Shown: in pieces, positions 31,835 to 39,333 of the stretch | Numbering within the stretch: position 1 is the first letter of the stretch | Layout of the letters: each line of letters opens with the position of its first letter | Assembly: GCF_026646375.1 (NCBI RefSeq) | Contig: NZ_JAIPPU010000009.1 | Location: forward strand, 62,001 to 126,000 | Reading direction: 5' to 3' | DNA from: Acetobacterium wieringae | GTDB taxonomy: Bacteria > Bacillota > Clostridia > Eubacteriales > Eubacteriaceae | DNA: 64,000 bases | Made by a program: the position numbers and the translations under genes | The notes under the pieces: generated by a model | What the model saw: the letters and a program-made list of their open reading frames with translations, nothing else | What the model was told of the DNA's origin: nothing | Databases searched by the model: none

Positions 31835-33499
31835 ATGAAAATAAATAGACATCAAAAGGATTTGTATGAAAAATTGAACTACTGGGGAAAAGAAACCCTT
31901 TTGGATTACTGGAATATGAATGTTGCAGAAAATGGGAGCCGAGAATATGTCGTGGATGATCTGGGTAACCGTTTCTCATACCGTGAGGTCGACCGCCAAG
32001 CGGATATTCTTGCCGGTTATTTACAGAAAGCAGGAATGGTGTGTGGTGATGTGGTATCGTTTCAATTGCCGGTCTGGAGTGAATTTGTGATCATTACCAT
32101 TGCTTGCCTGAAAGTCGGTGCCGTTGTTAACCCCATCGGGATGTGTTATCGGGGGAAAGAACTCGAATACCTTTTAAATCTGTCACAGACAAAAATATTT
32201 TTTTGTCCAACCTGGCATCACAAAACAAACTATGAAGTGATGATTCAGCGGGCTGTAAAGAATTGCAACAAGCTCCGACATGTCATCCTGCTGGACAATT
32301 GGAAAAAAAAGTCTGGCAATACCATCACCATGAGAGAAATTTTAAGGGATCATTCAGGGCCGGTATATAAATGTGAGAATGAGAAAAAAATTGACAGCAA
32401 TGATTTAGCGGTCATTCTTTATACCTCCGGGACAACCGGTGGGATAAAAGGGGTAATGCTGACGCATAACAATATTATTTTCAGCGAAAAGTATTTTAAC
32501 ACAGCGCTGAGGCTGACAAAAGATGATATTATGTTTATGCCAGCACCACTTAATCATGCGACCGGTTTTCATCATGGCATTATTGCACCCATGCTGATTG
32601 GAGCAAAAGTGGTACTCCAGAGTAAATTTGAAAGTGATAAGGCGATTGAACTGATTAATCGTGAACAATGTACCTATTCGATGGGGTCGACACCGTTTAT
32701 TTATGATATTCTTAATGAAATAAAAAATGGGGCAGAGCAGCTGGAGACACTTAAATTTTATCTCTGTGGCGGAGCCCCTATACCAGGGGATATGGTAAGA
32801 TGTGCGGATCAATACGGCATTCAATTATGCGAGGTTTATGGCTCAACGGAAAGTGTACCGCATGTGTTTGTCAGACCGGAGGAAACGATCACCCTTAACG
32901 GCAGAACATCGGGTCGGCCGATGGAAGGGATTGAGGTCCGAATTGTCGATGAAAACAGACAGGACGTGCCCCCGGGTACCATTGGCGAGGAAGCCTCACG
33001 CGGGCCAAATGTTTTTGTTGGCTATTTAAATGATCTGGCAGCGACTGAAAAAGCGCTGGATGACGACGGCTGGTTTTACAGTGGGGATCTGTGCGTTGCA
33101 GATGAACAGGGCAATATTAAGGTAATCGGAAGGAAAAAGGACATTATTGTCAGAGGGGGCGAAAACCTCAATACAAATTATATTAGTGAATATGTTTCAA
33201 AACATCCTAATATTATTGATCAGGCAGTGATTGCGATGCCGGACGAACGTCTTGGTGAAAGAATTTGTGCCTACGTGGTACTAAAAAGGGGCAAAGAAGG
33301 GCTGGATTTAAGAAAACTTCAGTGTTATATGCAAAAGAAAAATATACCGAAACGGTATTGGCCGGAGCGGTTGGAAATAATTGAGGCGATTCCAAGGACC
33401 GATAGTGGAAAAGTAAATAAAAATATCCTGAGAGATGATTTAAAAAAACGCATGCAGGTATCGGAGGGTTTGGATTGCAGGAGCAGAAATTTGGCATAA
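31835..33499 (+). CDS. AMP-forming acyl-CoA ligase (CaiC-like)
   Basis: The 554-residue product has the ANL motifs in order: A3/P-loop VILYTSGTTGGIKGVML, GGAPIPGDM, A5 YGSTESVPH, A7 FYSGDLCVADEQGNIKVIGRKKD (described by its GD and GRKKD residues), A8 IIVRGGENLN and the A10 lysine in PRTDSGKVNKNIL. Overall it resembles crotonobetaine/carnitine-CoA ligase CaiC and long-chain ligases. It would activate the substrate acid to acyl-CoA in the first turnover. It has its own transcription unit after a terminator, and overlaps the following gene by 25 bases. Confidence 0.9.
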   Translation: MKINRHQKDLYEKLNYWGKETLLDYWNMNVAENGSREYVVDDLGNRFSYREVDRQADILAGYLQKAGMVCGDVVSFQLPVWSEFVIITIACLKVGAVVNPIGMCYRGKELEYLLNLSQTKIFFCPTWHHKTNYEVMIQRAVKNCNKLRHVILLDNWKKKSGNTITMREILRDHSGPVYKCENEKKIDSNDLAVILYTSGTTGGIKGVMLTHNNIIFSEKYFNTALRLTKDDIMFMPAPLNHATGFHHGIIAPMLIGAKVVLQSKFESDKAIELINREQCTYSMGSTPFIYDILNEIKNGAEQLETLKFYLCGGAPIPGDMVRCADQYGIQLCEVYGSTESVPHVFVRPEETITLNGRTSGRPMEGIEVRIVDENRQDVPPGTIGEEASRGPNVFVGYLNDLAATEKALDDDGWFYSGDLCVADEQGNIKVIGRKKDIIVRGGENLNTNYISEYVSKHPNIIDQAVIAMPDERLGERICAYVVLKRGKEGLDLRKLQCYMQKKNIPKRYWPERLEIIEAIPRTDSGKVNKNILRDDLKKRMQVSEGLDCRSRNLA

Positions 33500-33996
33500 A
33501 AAGATCCCGGGAAACAACAAAACCAGCGGTAATGTGTCCCGAAATACATTTTTATAAGTGTGACAGTTGTAATAGCGTGATTCAGATCATTAGCGATCAA
33601 ACTGAGGCGTTTACATATTGTTGTGATAGCAGGATAAAACGGCTGGAACCGATTGACTCGGGCGAAATCAATAAGACGGTGGCCATTAATTATCGGATTA
33701 TCGGGGGATATAACGACAATGCCGTTGAAGTTAGTTGGCAGGTTTTTGAAAAAAGGGAAACGGTTGAGTGGGTATATATTAAAACGTTTACAGGCGGGCA
33801 GCTAAAATATGTCACAAATCCGCGTAAGTCTTCTTTTATATTTGCCCTGGCGGATGAAGATGCCTATGTCTATTGTGATGAAGATCCCTGTCTGGAATGT
33901 ACATTTCGCTGTAAACGCGGGTTTGAAATTTTTGTGTACCTGAAAAATAGCGGATTGATAAAATTGCCCATCGAGCGAATGCAGGCAAGCTGGTAA
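33475..33996 (+). CDS. Desulfoferrodoxin / superoxide-reductase-like protein lacking active-site histidines
   Basis: The 173-residue product starts at TTG 33475, six bases after GGAGGG, inside the end of the acyl-CoA ligase gene. Residues 25-50 match the desulforedoxin domain, with C28xxC31 and C48-C49 (FYKCDSCNSVI ... YCCD), which binds one iron. The rest follows the superoxide reductase fold by eye: IIGGYNDNAVEVSWQ, TVEWVYIKT, and AYVYCDEDPCLEC where enzymes have AYEYCNxHG. The histidines that bind the catalytic iron are absent and an extra CxxC-type pair (CLECTFRC) appears. It may be a pseudo-enzyme, redox carrier or metal sensor. Coupling to an acyl-CoA ligase is odd. Confidence 0.6.
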   Translation: MQEQKFGIKRSRETTKPAVMCPEIHFYKCDSCNSVIQIISDQTEAFTYCCDSRIKRLEPIDSGEINKTVAINYRIIGGYNDNAVEVSWQVFEKRETVEWVYIKTFTGGQLKYVTNPRKSSFIFALADEDAYVYCDEDPCLECTFRCKRGFEIFVYLKNSGLIKLPIERMQASW

Positions 33997-34884
33997 TTAT
34001 TCAGGCAAGTGACACTCATTTTCCAGGACGTAATTGATAAATGATTTGACATGTAAAGTCTGATAACTTCCCGTTTTGATGACGAGATAGATAAGCCGGG
34101 CATCAGGTGGAATATCCAGTTTAATCATTTTTAAATCTTGAAACTGATGTAAGAACGGCGTACGGGCGGTGATGGCGGCATTATCCGTTGTGGCGATTAC
34201 GCCACCGATTGAGATTTCATCATCATACGCATAGAGTGCTTTCAGGCGATTTTGTTTGAGGTAATAGCCGATTGTTTTTCCGATGGGCAGACTTCGACGA
34301 TAGGTGATCAGTTTATAACCGGAAAGTTCTTCCAGACGGATTGAGCTTTTTTCGGCCAGCGGATGTTTGGTATTAACAAGTAGAATGAGTTCCTGAGCCA
34401 TTATGGGATGAAATTGGAGATCGGGTTTATTCTCAACATAGGAGCAGAGACCGACATCATATTTTTCGGATTCGAGACCTTCAATTATTTCAAGGGTCAT
34501 GCCGTGAAAGATGTTAAAGCGCGTTTTATCATCAATGGATCGCAGATAGCCATTGATGGCTTTTGGGAGAAAATCCCCGGCGAGTGTTGGAATACAACCC
34601 AGATCGACGACACCACCATATAACCCGGCGCGGACCTTGGCTTTTTCGATACCTTTTTCGAGTTCGGCTAATGATGAACAGACATAGCGGTAAAATTCCT
34701 TGCCGTATTTTGATAATTTGATATTCCGGCCATGACGTTGAAACAAGGCGATACCCAGTTCATCTTCAAGCGATGCAATAGCACCACTTAAACTGGGCTG
34801 GGTAATGAATAATTCTTTTGATGCCTGAGTATAATGCTCTAATTCGGCTAATTTTTTGAAATAATAAAGTTGATTAAGATTCAC
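33997..34884 (-). CDS. LysR-family transcriptional regulator
   Basis: The product is 295 residues from GTG 34884 with GGGGG six bases upstream, giving the usual LysR opening MNLNQLYYFKKLAELEHYTQ. The helix-turn-helix is QASKELFITQPSLSGAIASL followed by EDELGIALFQRHGRN. A type-2 periplasmic-binding-like effector domain follows (VDLGCIPTLAGDFLPKAI, YDVGLCSYVENKPDLQFHPI). It is divergent from an MFS transporter and close to the acyl-CoA locus, so it likely senses the transported acid or its CoA ester. Confidence 0.92.
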   Translation of the reverse strand: MNLNQLYYFKKLAELEHYTQASKELFITQPSLSGAIASLEDELGIALFQRHGRNIKLSKYGKEFYRYVCSSLAELEKGIEKAKVRAGLYGGVVDLGCIPTLAGDFLPKAINGYLRSIDDKTRFNIFHGMTLEIIEGLESEKYDVGLCSYVENKPDLQFHPIMAQELILLVNTKHPLAEKSSIRLEELSGYKLITYRRSLPIGKTIGYYLKQNRLKALYAYDDEISIGGVIATTDNAAITARTPFLHQFQDLKMIKLDIPPDARLIYLVIKTGSYQTLHVKSFINYVLENECHLPE

Positions 34885-34969
34885 GATAACCCCCATGAGA
34901 CAGCATTTTAATCACGAAAATAGCGGATAAAAGATAAAATGAATCACAGCAGAAGAACAAAACATTTAA

Positions 34970-34996
34970 ATTTCTATGACATCCTATCATAGAAAT
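34970..34996. promoter_or_regulatory. Inverted repeat, candidate LysR binding site
   Basis: ATTTCTATGA and TCATAGAAAT are perfect 10-bp arms separated by 7 bases in the LysR/MFS divergent region. The dyad, about 85 bases from each start, fits LysR recognition sites; direct binding is inferred. Confidence 0.6.
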
Positions 34997-35073
34997 AAAA
35001 AGTATTCCAGAGAAAATGACCAGGAATTTAAACGTTTAATTAAAATTTCAGTTAAAGTAGAAAGGGAAAAAGC

Positions 35074-36381
35074 ATGAGTCCTAGTATCGGGAATAAAAGA
35101 TGGAAGATCGTATTTATGTTGACGGTTTGTTACATAGTTTTATATATGGATCGGTCGTGCATGTCCATGGCCGGACCTGCAATGATGAAATATTTCAATT
35201 GGAATGCCACTCAATTCGGTTTGGTTTCTACCGCTTTTTTCATTGGTTATGCCTGTACTCAACTATTGGGGGGATGGTTGGCTGATCGTTTTGGCGGGGG
35301 TAAAATTGTCATGTTTGGAGCACTGTGGTGGTCTGTTTTTGTTTTTTTAACGCCGTTTGGAGCTACCCTGGGACTGATGATTGCAATACGGATTTTCATG
35401 GGAATGGGTGAAGGTGTGTCATTGCCGGCAATGTCTACGATTATTGCCCAATGGATTCCAAAAAAAGAATCAGGTTTGGCGTGGGGCGTCAGCATCATGG
35501 GCGTTTCCATCGGGATTGCCCTGGCCATGCCGATTTCAGCCGGGATAATCAATACCTGGGGATGGGAAATGGTATTTCATATCTTTGCTTTTCTGGCACC
35601 GGTTTGGGTAATTATCTGGTGGAAATTCGGAAAAGACAAGCCGGAAGATTGTTTGACGGTCAGTCCGGAAGAACTAAAATACATCCGTTCAGATCAGGAG
35701 CTTCAAATTGATCATTCCGGGAAGGCGGTCAACTTAACAACAAAAGATATTTTTTCGACACCGTCGGTATGGACTGGTGCGATCTCATTTTTCTGTACCA
35801 ATTATCTGTTTTATTTATTCATGACCTGGTTACCCACCTATTTTGTCAAAGGGCGGGGTTTTGAAATGAATACCAGCGCGATCTACACCATGATGCCCTA
35901 CATGGTTGCAACGGTAACCTATCCGCTGGGAGGGTGGCTGGCAGATCGAGCGGCCAGTAAATTTGGTCATAATCTGGGCAGAAAGCTGTTTCCGTTGTTG
36001 GGCATGGTCGGAGCTGGGATTTTACTGATATTGGGATCACGGGCTGCAACATCAGTGGCAGCGGTGGCTTTTATCTCAGCATCGAATGGCTTGCTCTGTC
36101 TGACAATGGGCGGGTATTATTCCATGCCAATCGTGTTTTCGCCAAAGAACGCGGGAAAAATCACCGGGCTTTATGCAACCTGTGCAACCATTGGTGGGAT
36201 TGTTGCGCCCTTGCTAACAGGAATTGTAGTGGATCATTACGGCTATAACTATGCATTGTATTTGGGTGCCGGGATATCGATAACCGGAGCGATAATTTTA
36301 TTGACCAGTCAGGTTCGGCCAATCGTTCCGATTTCAGAGCGGCAAAGGGATAAGCAACAGATCGTTACCGAGAACGAATAA
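35074..36381 (+). CDS. MFS transporter (anion:cation symporter type)
   Basis: The 435-residue product starts with AGAAAGGGAAAAAGC-ATG and has 12 predicted helices. Motifs include LYMDRSCMSMAGPAMMKYF, GGWLADRFGGGKIVM (motif A), ALAMPISAGIINTWGWEMVF and the second-half GGWLADRAASKFG. It is clearly related to the MFS carrier of the acyl-CoA operon (same GYYS and TMGG segments near LLCLTMGGYYS), so the locus holds two related carriers. It is divergent from the LysR regulator. Confidence 0.88.
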   Translation: MSPSIGNKRWKIVFMLTVCYIVLYMDRSCMSMAGPAMMKYFNWNATQFGLVSTAFFIGYACTQLLGGWLADRFGGGKIVMFGALWWSVFVFLTPFGATLGLMIAIRIFMGMGEGVSLPAMSTIIAQWIPKKESGLAWGVSIMGVSIGIALAMPISAGIINTWGWEMVFHIFAFLAPVWVIIWWKFGKDKPEDCLTVSPEELKYIRSDQELQIDHSGKAVNLTTKDIFSTPSVWTGAISFFCTNYLFYLFMTWLPTYFVKGRGFEMNTSAIYTMMPYMVATVTYPLGGWLADRAASKFGHNLGRKLFPLLGMVGAGILLILGSRAATSVAAVAFISASNGLLCLTMGGYYSMPIVFSPKNAGKITGLYATCATIGGIVAPLLTGIVVDHYGYNYALYLGAGISITGAIILLTSQVRPIVPISERQRDKQQIVTENE

Positions 36382-36385
36382 ATAC

Positions 36386-36439
36386 AAGCGCCCATATCAA
36401 TGAATGGTTTGGATTAACTATTCATTGATATGGGCGCTT
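36386..36439. terminator. Hairpin terminator between convergent genes
   Basis: AAGCGCCCATATCAATGAAT and ATTCATTGATATGGGCGCTT are perfect 20-bp arms around 14 bases. It lies between the MFS gene and a convergent minus-strand gene. The T-run is short, but the stem is very stable and can serve both directions. Confidence 0.75.
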
Positions 36440-36487
36440 TAAATATGATGCTATTTGACAAAAATCATAGGAAAAGATTTTGAAATA

Positions 36488-37624
36488 TTATATCGTCAGA
36501 TCGATATGTTGAATGGTGCCGGCCGAACCGTTTTCGTTTAAATAGATCCCGGTACGCTGGAGTTGGCCGTTGGTCTGATTATTGGCCCCTTTAAGCGAAA
36601 AGCTGGTACTGACGTTGCCCAGATAAATGGCACCGACTCCTTTTTGACCCAGAGCCATCAAAACATCGTTGCCAGTGGCATCTTTGGACCAGATTTGCAA
36701 TTTGTCATAAATGGCATCATTTTCATCGATCCAGTTATTGCCATCGCTATCATACTTGGCCAGATCGTCAAAACCGTTGCCGCTTTGCGGCCCGAAAAGT
36801 TCACTACCGTCATTAATGGTGCCGTCTCCATTGAGATCCAGAGCCAGAAAGCCGCTGCCGGGACCGACAAAGGAAATCTGATCGAGGGTGCCGTTAGCGT
36901 CAATATCAAAGGCGTATTTTTGCTCAGTGAGAGAGGCACTGCCAGTTCCGAAATTGATGACCAGCGGGTCGACTTGAACGGGTTCATTGCCAGCTTTTAT
37001 ATCCAGGTTGGACTGGGAGATAAATTCCCGGCTGAGATTTAATTGCAGATCGATATTAATCTCTCGGCCATCGGCAGTTGTCACTGAAGCCTGGGCCTGA
37101 AATGACGTGTTCTGGGATTCATAGTGAGTGACACTCTGATGGTATTCAAAGCCGTCACTGGCAGGAACGCTGTTGCGGGTTTGCGCACCGGCTAAACCCT
37201 GAGCCCATCCGGTAGCAGCACTCAGCAGCGAACGTCGGGTGGAATAGGCATTCTGAATCGCCTGATTCATTTTGGGGTCTTCCAGCGTGGCTTTTTGGGG
37301 CATCACAAATCTGATTTTTTTCTTGGTCAGTGCCTCAATCATCCGCTTTAGTAAGGTTAACTGTTGTTCTTCTTTGCTCGTCAGGGAGGGTGTTTCATCC
37401 TCTTCTGCGGTGGCCGACGATATCGGGGCCTGGTCGTTTAACTGTAGATTTTTAGCCGCTTCCGATATTTCAAGGGTATCCATTCCCTTGGCAGTAGCTA
37501 TGGTTATGGTTGCTGTTTTAGAGTTGCCCTGAGCATCCCAGGTTCGCAACGATTCAACTGATTTCGTTGCTTCCTTATAACTGCTTTGGCTTGCCATCGT
37601 AACGCTTGAACTTTCGATTTTCAT
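36488..37624 (-). CDS. Protein with EF-hand/dockerin-like calcium-binding loops, function unknown
   Basis: The 378-residue product has no signal peptide or membrane helix. The N-terminal half is polar and low in complexity, with ISEAAKNLQL, a lysine-rich segment near 90-105 and QAIQNAYSTRRSLL. The C-terminal half has acidic loops FDIDANGTLDQISF, LDLNGDGTINDGSELFG and YDSDGNNWIDENDAIY, which have the DxDxDG spacing of calcium-binding repeats. The segment NDGSELFGPQSGNGFDDLA is characteristic of a widespread but uncharacterised family often annotated as VCBS or EF-hand protein. Export would need a non-classical route. A terminator hairpin follows; it is a single-gene unit. Confidence 0.7.
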   Translation of the reverse strand: MKIESSSVTMASQSSYKEATKSVESLRTWDAQGNSKTATITIATAKGMDTLEISEAAKNLQLNDQAPISSATAEEDETPSLTSKEEQQLTLLKRMIEALTKKKIRFVMPQKATLEDPKMNQAIQNAYSTRRSLLSAATGWAQGLAGAQTRNSVPASDGFEYHQSVTHYESQNTSFQAQASVTTADGREINIDLQLNLSREFISQSNLDIKAGNEPVQVDPLVINFGTGSASLTEQKYAFDIDANGTLDQISFVGPGSGFLALDLNGDGTINDGSELFGPQSGNGFDDLAKYDSDGNNWIDENDAIYDKLQIWSKDATGNDVLMALGQKGVGAIYLGNVSTSFSLKGANNQTNGQLQRTGIYLNENGSAGTIQHIDLTI

Positions 37625-37746
37625 AAATCCACCTCCATGTTTTTACGAAATGATTACGCCCCCAAAAGACGCAATCCGCTAACATGGATATCGACCAATC
37701 AAGAAAAAAGATAAGCAAAAATTGATCAAAAAACGAATAAAGTTGA

Positions 37747-39060
37747 TTAGTTCTCAGCGTGGAGGGTCACGGTTTGGCCATCCAGAATCATATTGGTGGT
37801 GCGCACGGCACACATTTTTCCGCACATTGAGCAGCTATGTTTTTCTTCAGTGGGAGTGCTTTCATAATAAGCTTGGGCCTTTTCGCCGTCAATGGCCAGC
37901 GCAAACATGGTCTCCCAGTCAATCTGGCGCCGGGCATCGGACATTTTATTATCCCAGTCTCGGGCGGAGGGAATGCCCTTTGCAATGTCGGCGGCGTGCG
38001 CGGCAATCTTGGTAGCAATGATGCCGTCTTTGACGTCATTGATATCGGGCAGTCGCAAATGTTCGGCTGGCGTCACATAACAAAGAAAATCGGCACCGTT
38101 GGCAGCAGCGATGGCACCGCCAATGGCGGCGGTAATGTGGTCATAGCCCGGAGCCACATCGGTGACCAGCGGACCGAGGACATAGAAAGGCGCGTTGTGA
38201 CACAGCTTTTTCTGAATCACCATATTGGCGGCAATCTCGTTGATGCCCATATGGCCGGGGCCTTCAACCATGACCTGAACGTCCTTGGCCCAGGCCCGTT
38301 TGGTCAGATGACCCAGTTCAATCAGTTCACTGAGCTGCGAAGCATCAGAGCTGTCGTCAATACAGCCGGGGCGCAGGGCATCCCCTAAACTGATGGTGAC
38401 ATCAAACTCCCGGAGAATTTCTAAAAACTCGTCGTAATATTCATAAAAGGGATTCTCGTTGCCGGTCATTTCCATCCATGCAAAGATCAGCGAGCCGCCC
38501 CGGGAGACAATATTGGTGCGTCGCCCAGATCGTTTAAAGGCTTCCACCGCCCGCTTATTGATTCCAGCGTGGATGGTCATAAAGTCCACACCTTCTTCGG
38601 CATGGGCCCGAACCACCCGCATAAAATCCTGGGCGGTAATCGCCTGCAGATCTTTTTCCAGGTAGCCGATGGCATCGTACATCGGAACGGTGCCGATCAT
38701 TGCTGGCGACAGTTCAATCAGTTGTTTTCGAAAGGTGTTGGTTTTGCCATAGTTACTTAAATCCATAATCGCTTCGGCCCCAAATTTCAGGGACAGTCTG
38801 ACCTTTTCCAGCTCCAGTGTATAATCGTTACAATCCCCTGAGACCCCCAGATTGACATTGATTTTGGTTTTTAGACCAGTACCGATGCCTTCCGGCGACA
38901 GGGTGAGATGTCGGACATTGGCCGGGATGGCAACCTGACCACTGGCGACCAAAGCCATCAGTTTGGTTACATCGAGACCTTCTTTTTGGGCCACGGTTTT
39001 CATTTCCGGGGTGATAAGCCCCTTTTTTGCCGCCTCCATTTGGGTTTGGTAATTTTTCAC
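37747..39060 (-). CDS. thiC: Phosphomethylpyrimidine synthase
   Basis: The 437-residue radical SAM enzyme converts aminoimidazole ribotide to hydroxymethylpyrimidine phosphate for thiamine. It starts at GTG 39060 with AAAGGA upstream. Recognisable segments are [84 protein letters not shown] and the C-terminal cluster motif CSMCGKMC. The length is that of the short clostridial form without the N-terminal extension of E. coli ThiC. It is alone behind a TPP riboswitch and terminator, so thiamine represses it; thiamine diphosphate is the cofactor of AcoAB encoded nearby. Confidence 0.96.
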   Translation of the reverse strand: MKNYQTQMEAAKKGLITPEMKTVAQKEGLDVTKLMALVASGQVAIPANVRHLTLSPEGIGTGLKTKINVNLGVSGDCNDYTLELEKVRLSLKFGAEAIMDLSNYGKTNTFRKQLIELSPAMIGTVPMYDAIGYLEKDLQAITAQDFMRVVRAHAEEGVDFMTIHAGINKRAVEAFKRSGRRTNIVSRGGSLIFAWMEMTGNENPFYEYYDEFLEILREFDVTISLGDALRPGCIDDSSDASQLSELIELGHLTKRAWAKDVQVMVEGPGHMGINEIAANMVIQKKLCHNAPFYVLGPLVTDVAPGYDHITAAIGGAIAAANGADFLCYVTPAEHLRLPDINDVKDGIIATKIAAHAADIAKGIPSARDWDNKMSDARRQIDWETMFALAIDGEKAQAYYESTPTEEKHSCSMCGKMCAVRTTNMILDGQTVTLHAEN

Positions 39061-39094
39061 AAGCGTTTCCTTTCTGATTTAAAATCTGGGGTAA

Positions 39095-39126
39095 TAAAAA
39101 AGTGCCTTCCATAATAGGAAAGCACT
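39095..39126 (-). terminator. Riboswitch-controlled terminator before thiC
   Basis: On the minus strand AGTGCTTTCC and GGAAGGCACT form a stem around TATTAT followed by six T, placed between the TPP aptamer and the thiC start. It is the expected off-state expression platform. Confidence 0.85.
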
Positions 39127-39159
39127 GAACGTACGTATTAGAAATTAAGCCAAAACGCC

Positions 39160-39236
39160 TTGCATCCCTACGTTAGTATTAACTAACAGGTTCAAAGGGT
39201 CAGGTTTTAACCTTCTCAACAATAAGTCCCCCCGCA
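39160..39236 (-). ncRNA. TPP riboswitch
   Basis: The minus strand shows the THI-box core in order: GGGGGAC, TTGAGA, ACCCTTTGAACCTG, and ACTAACGTAGGGA, matching the consensus CTGAGA / ACCCTTTGAACCTG / GCGTAGGGAA. It lies in the thiC leader, followed by an intrinsic terminator, so thiamine diphosphate binding should stop transcription. Confidence 0.95.
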
Positions 39237-39333
39237 AAATATATTTAATTGTCAGCATTATATCATGAAAAATGAAAATGTCAAGATGAAAGAGCCGATC
39301 GGATGGGTTGCAAAATAGCGAAAAACCCAGCGA

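Noticed and set aside
37837-38388. 183-codon plus-strand frame opposite thiC
   Set aside because: It is a shadow of the highly conserved thiC sequence.
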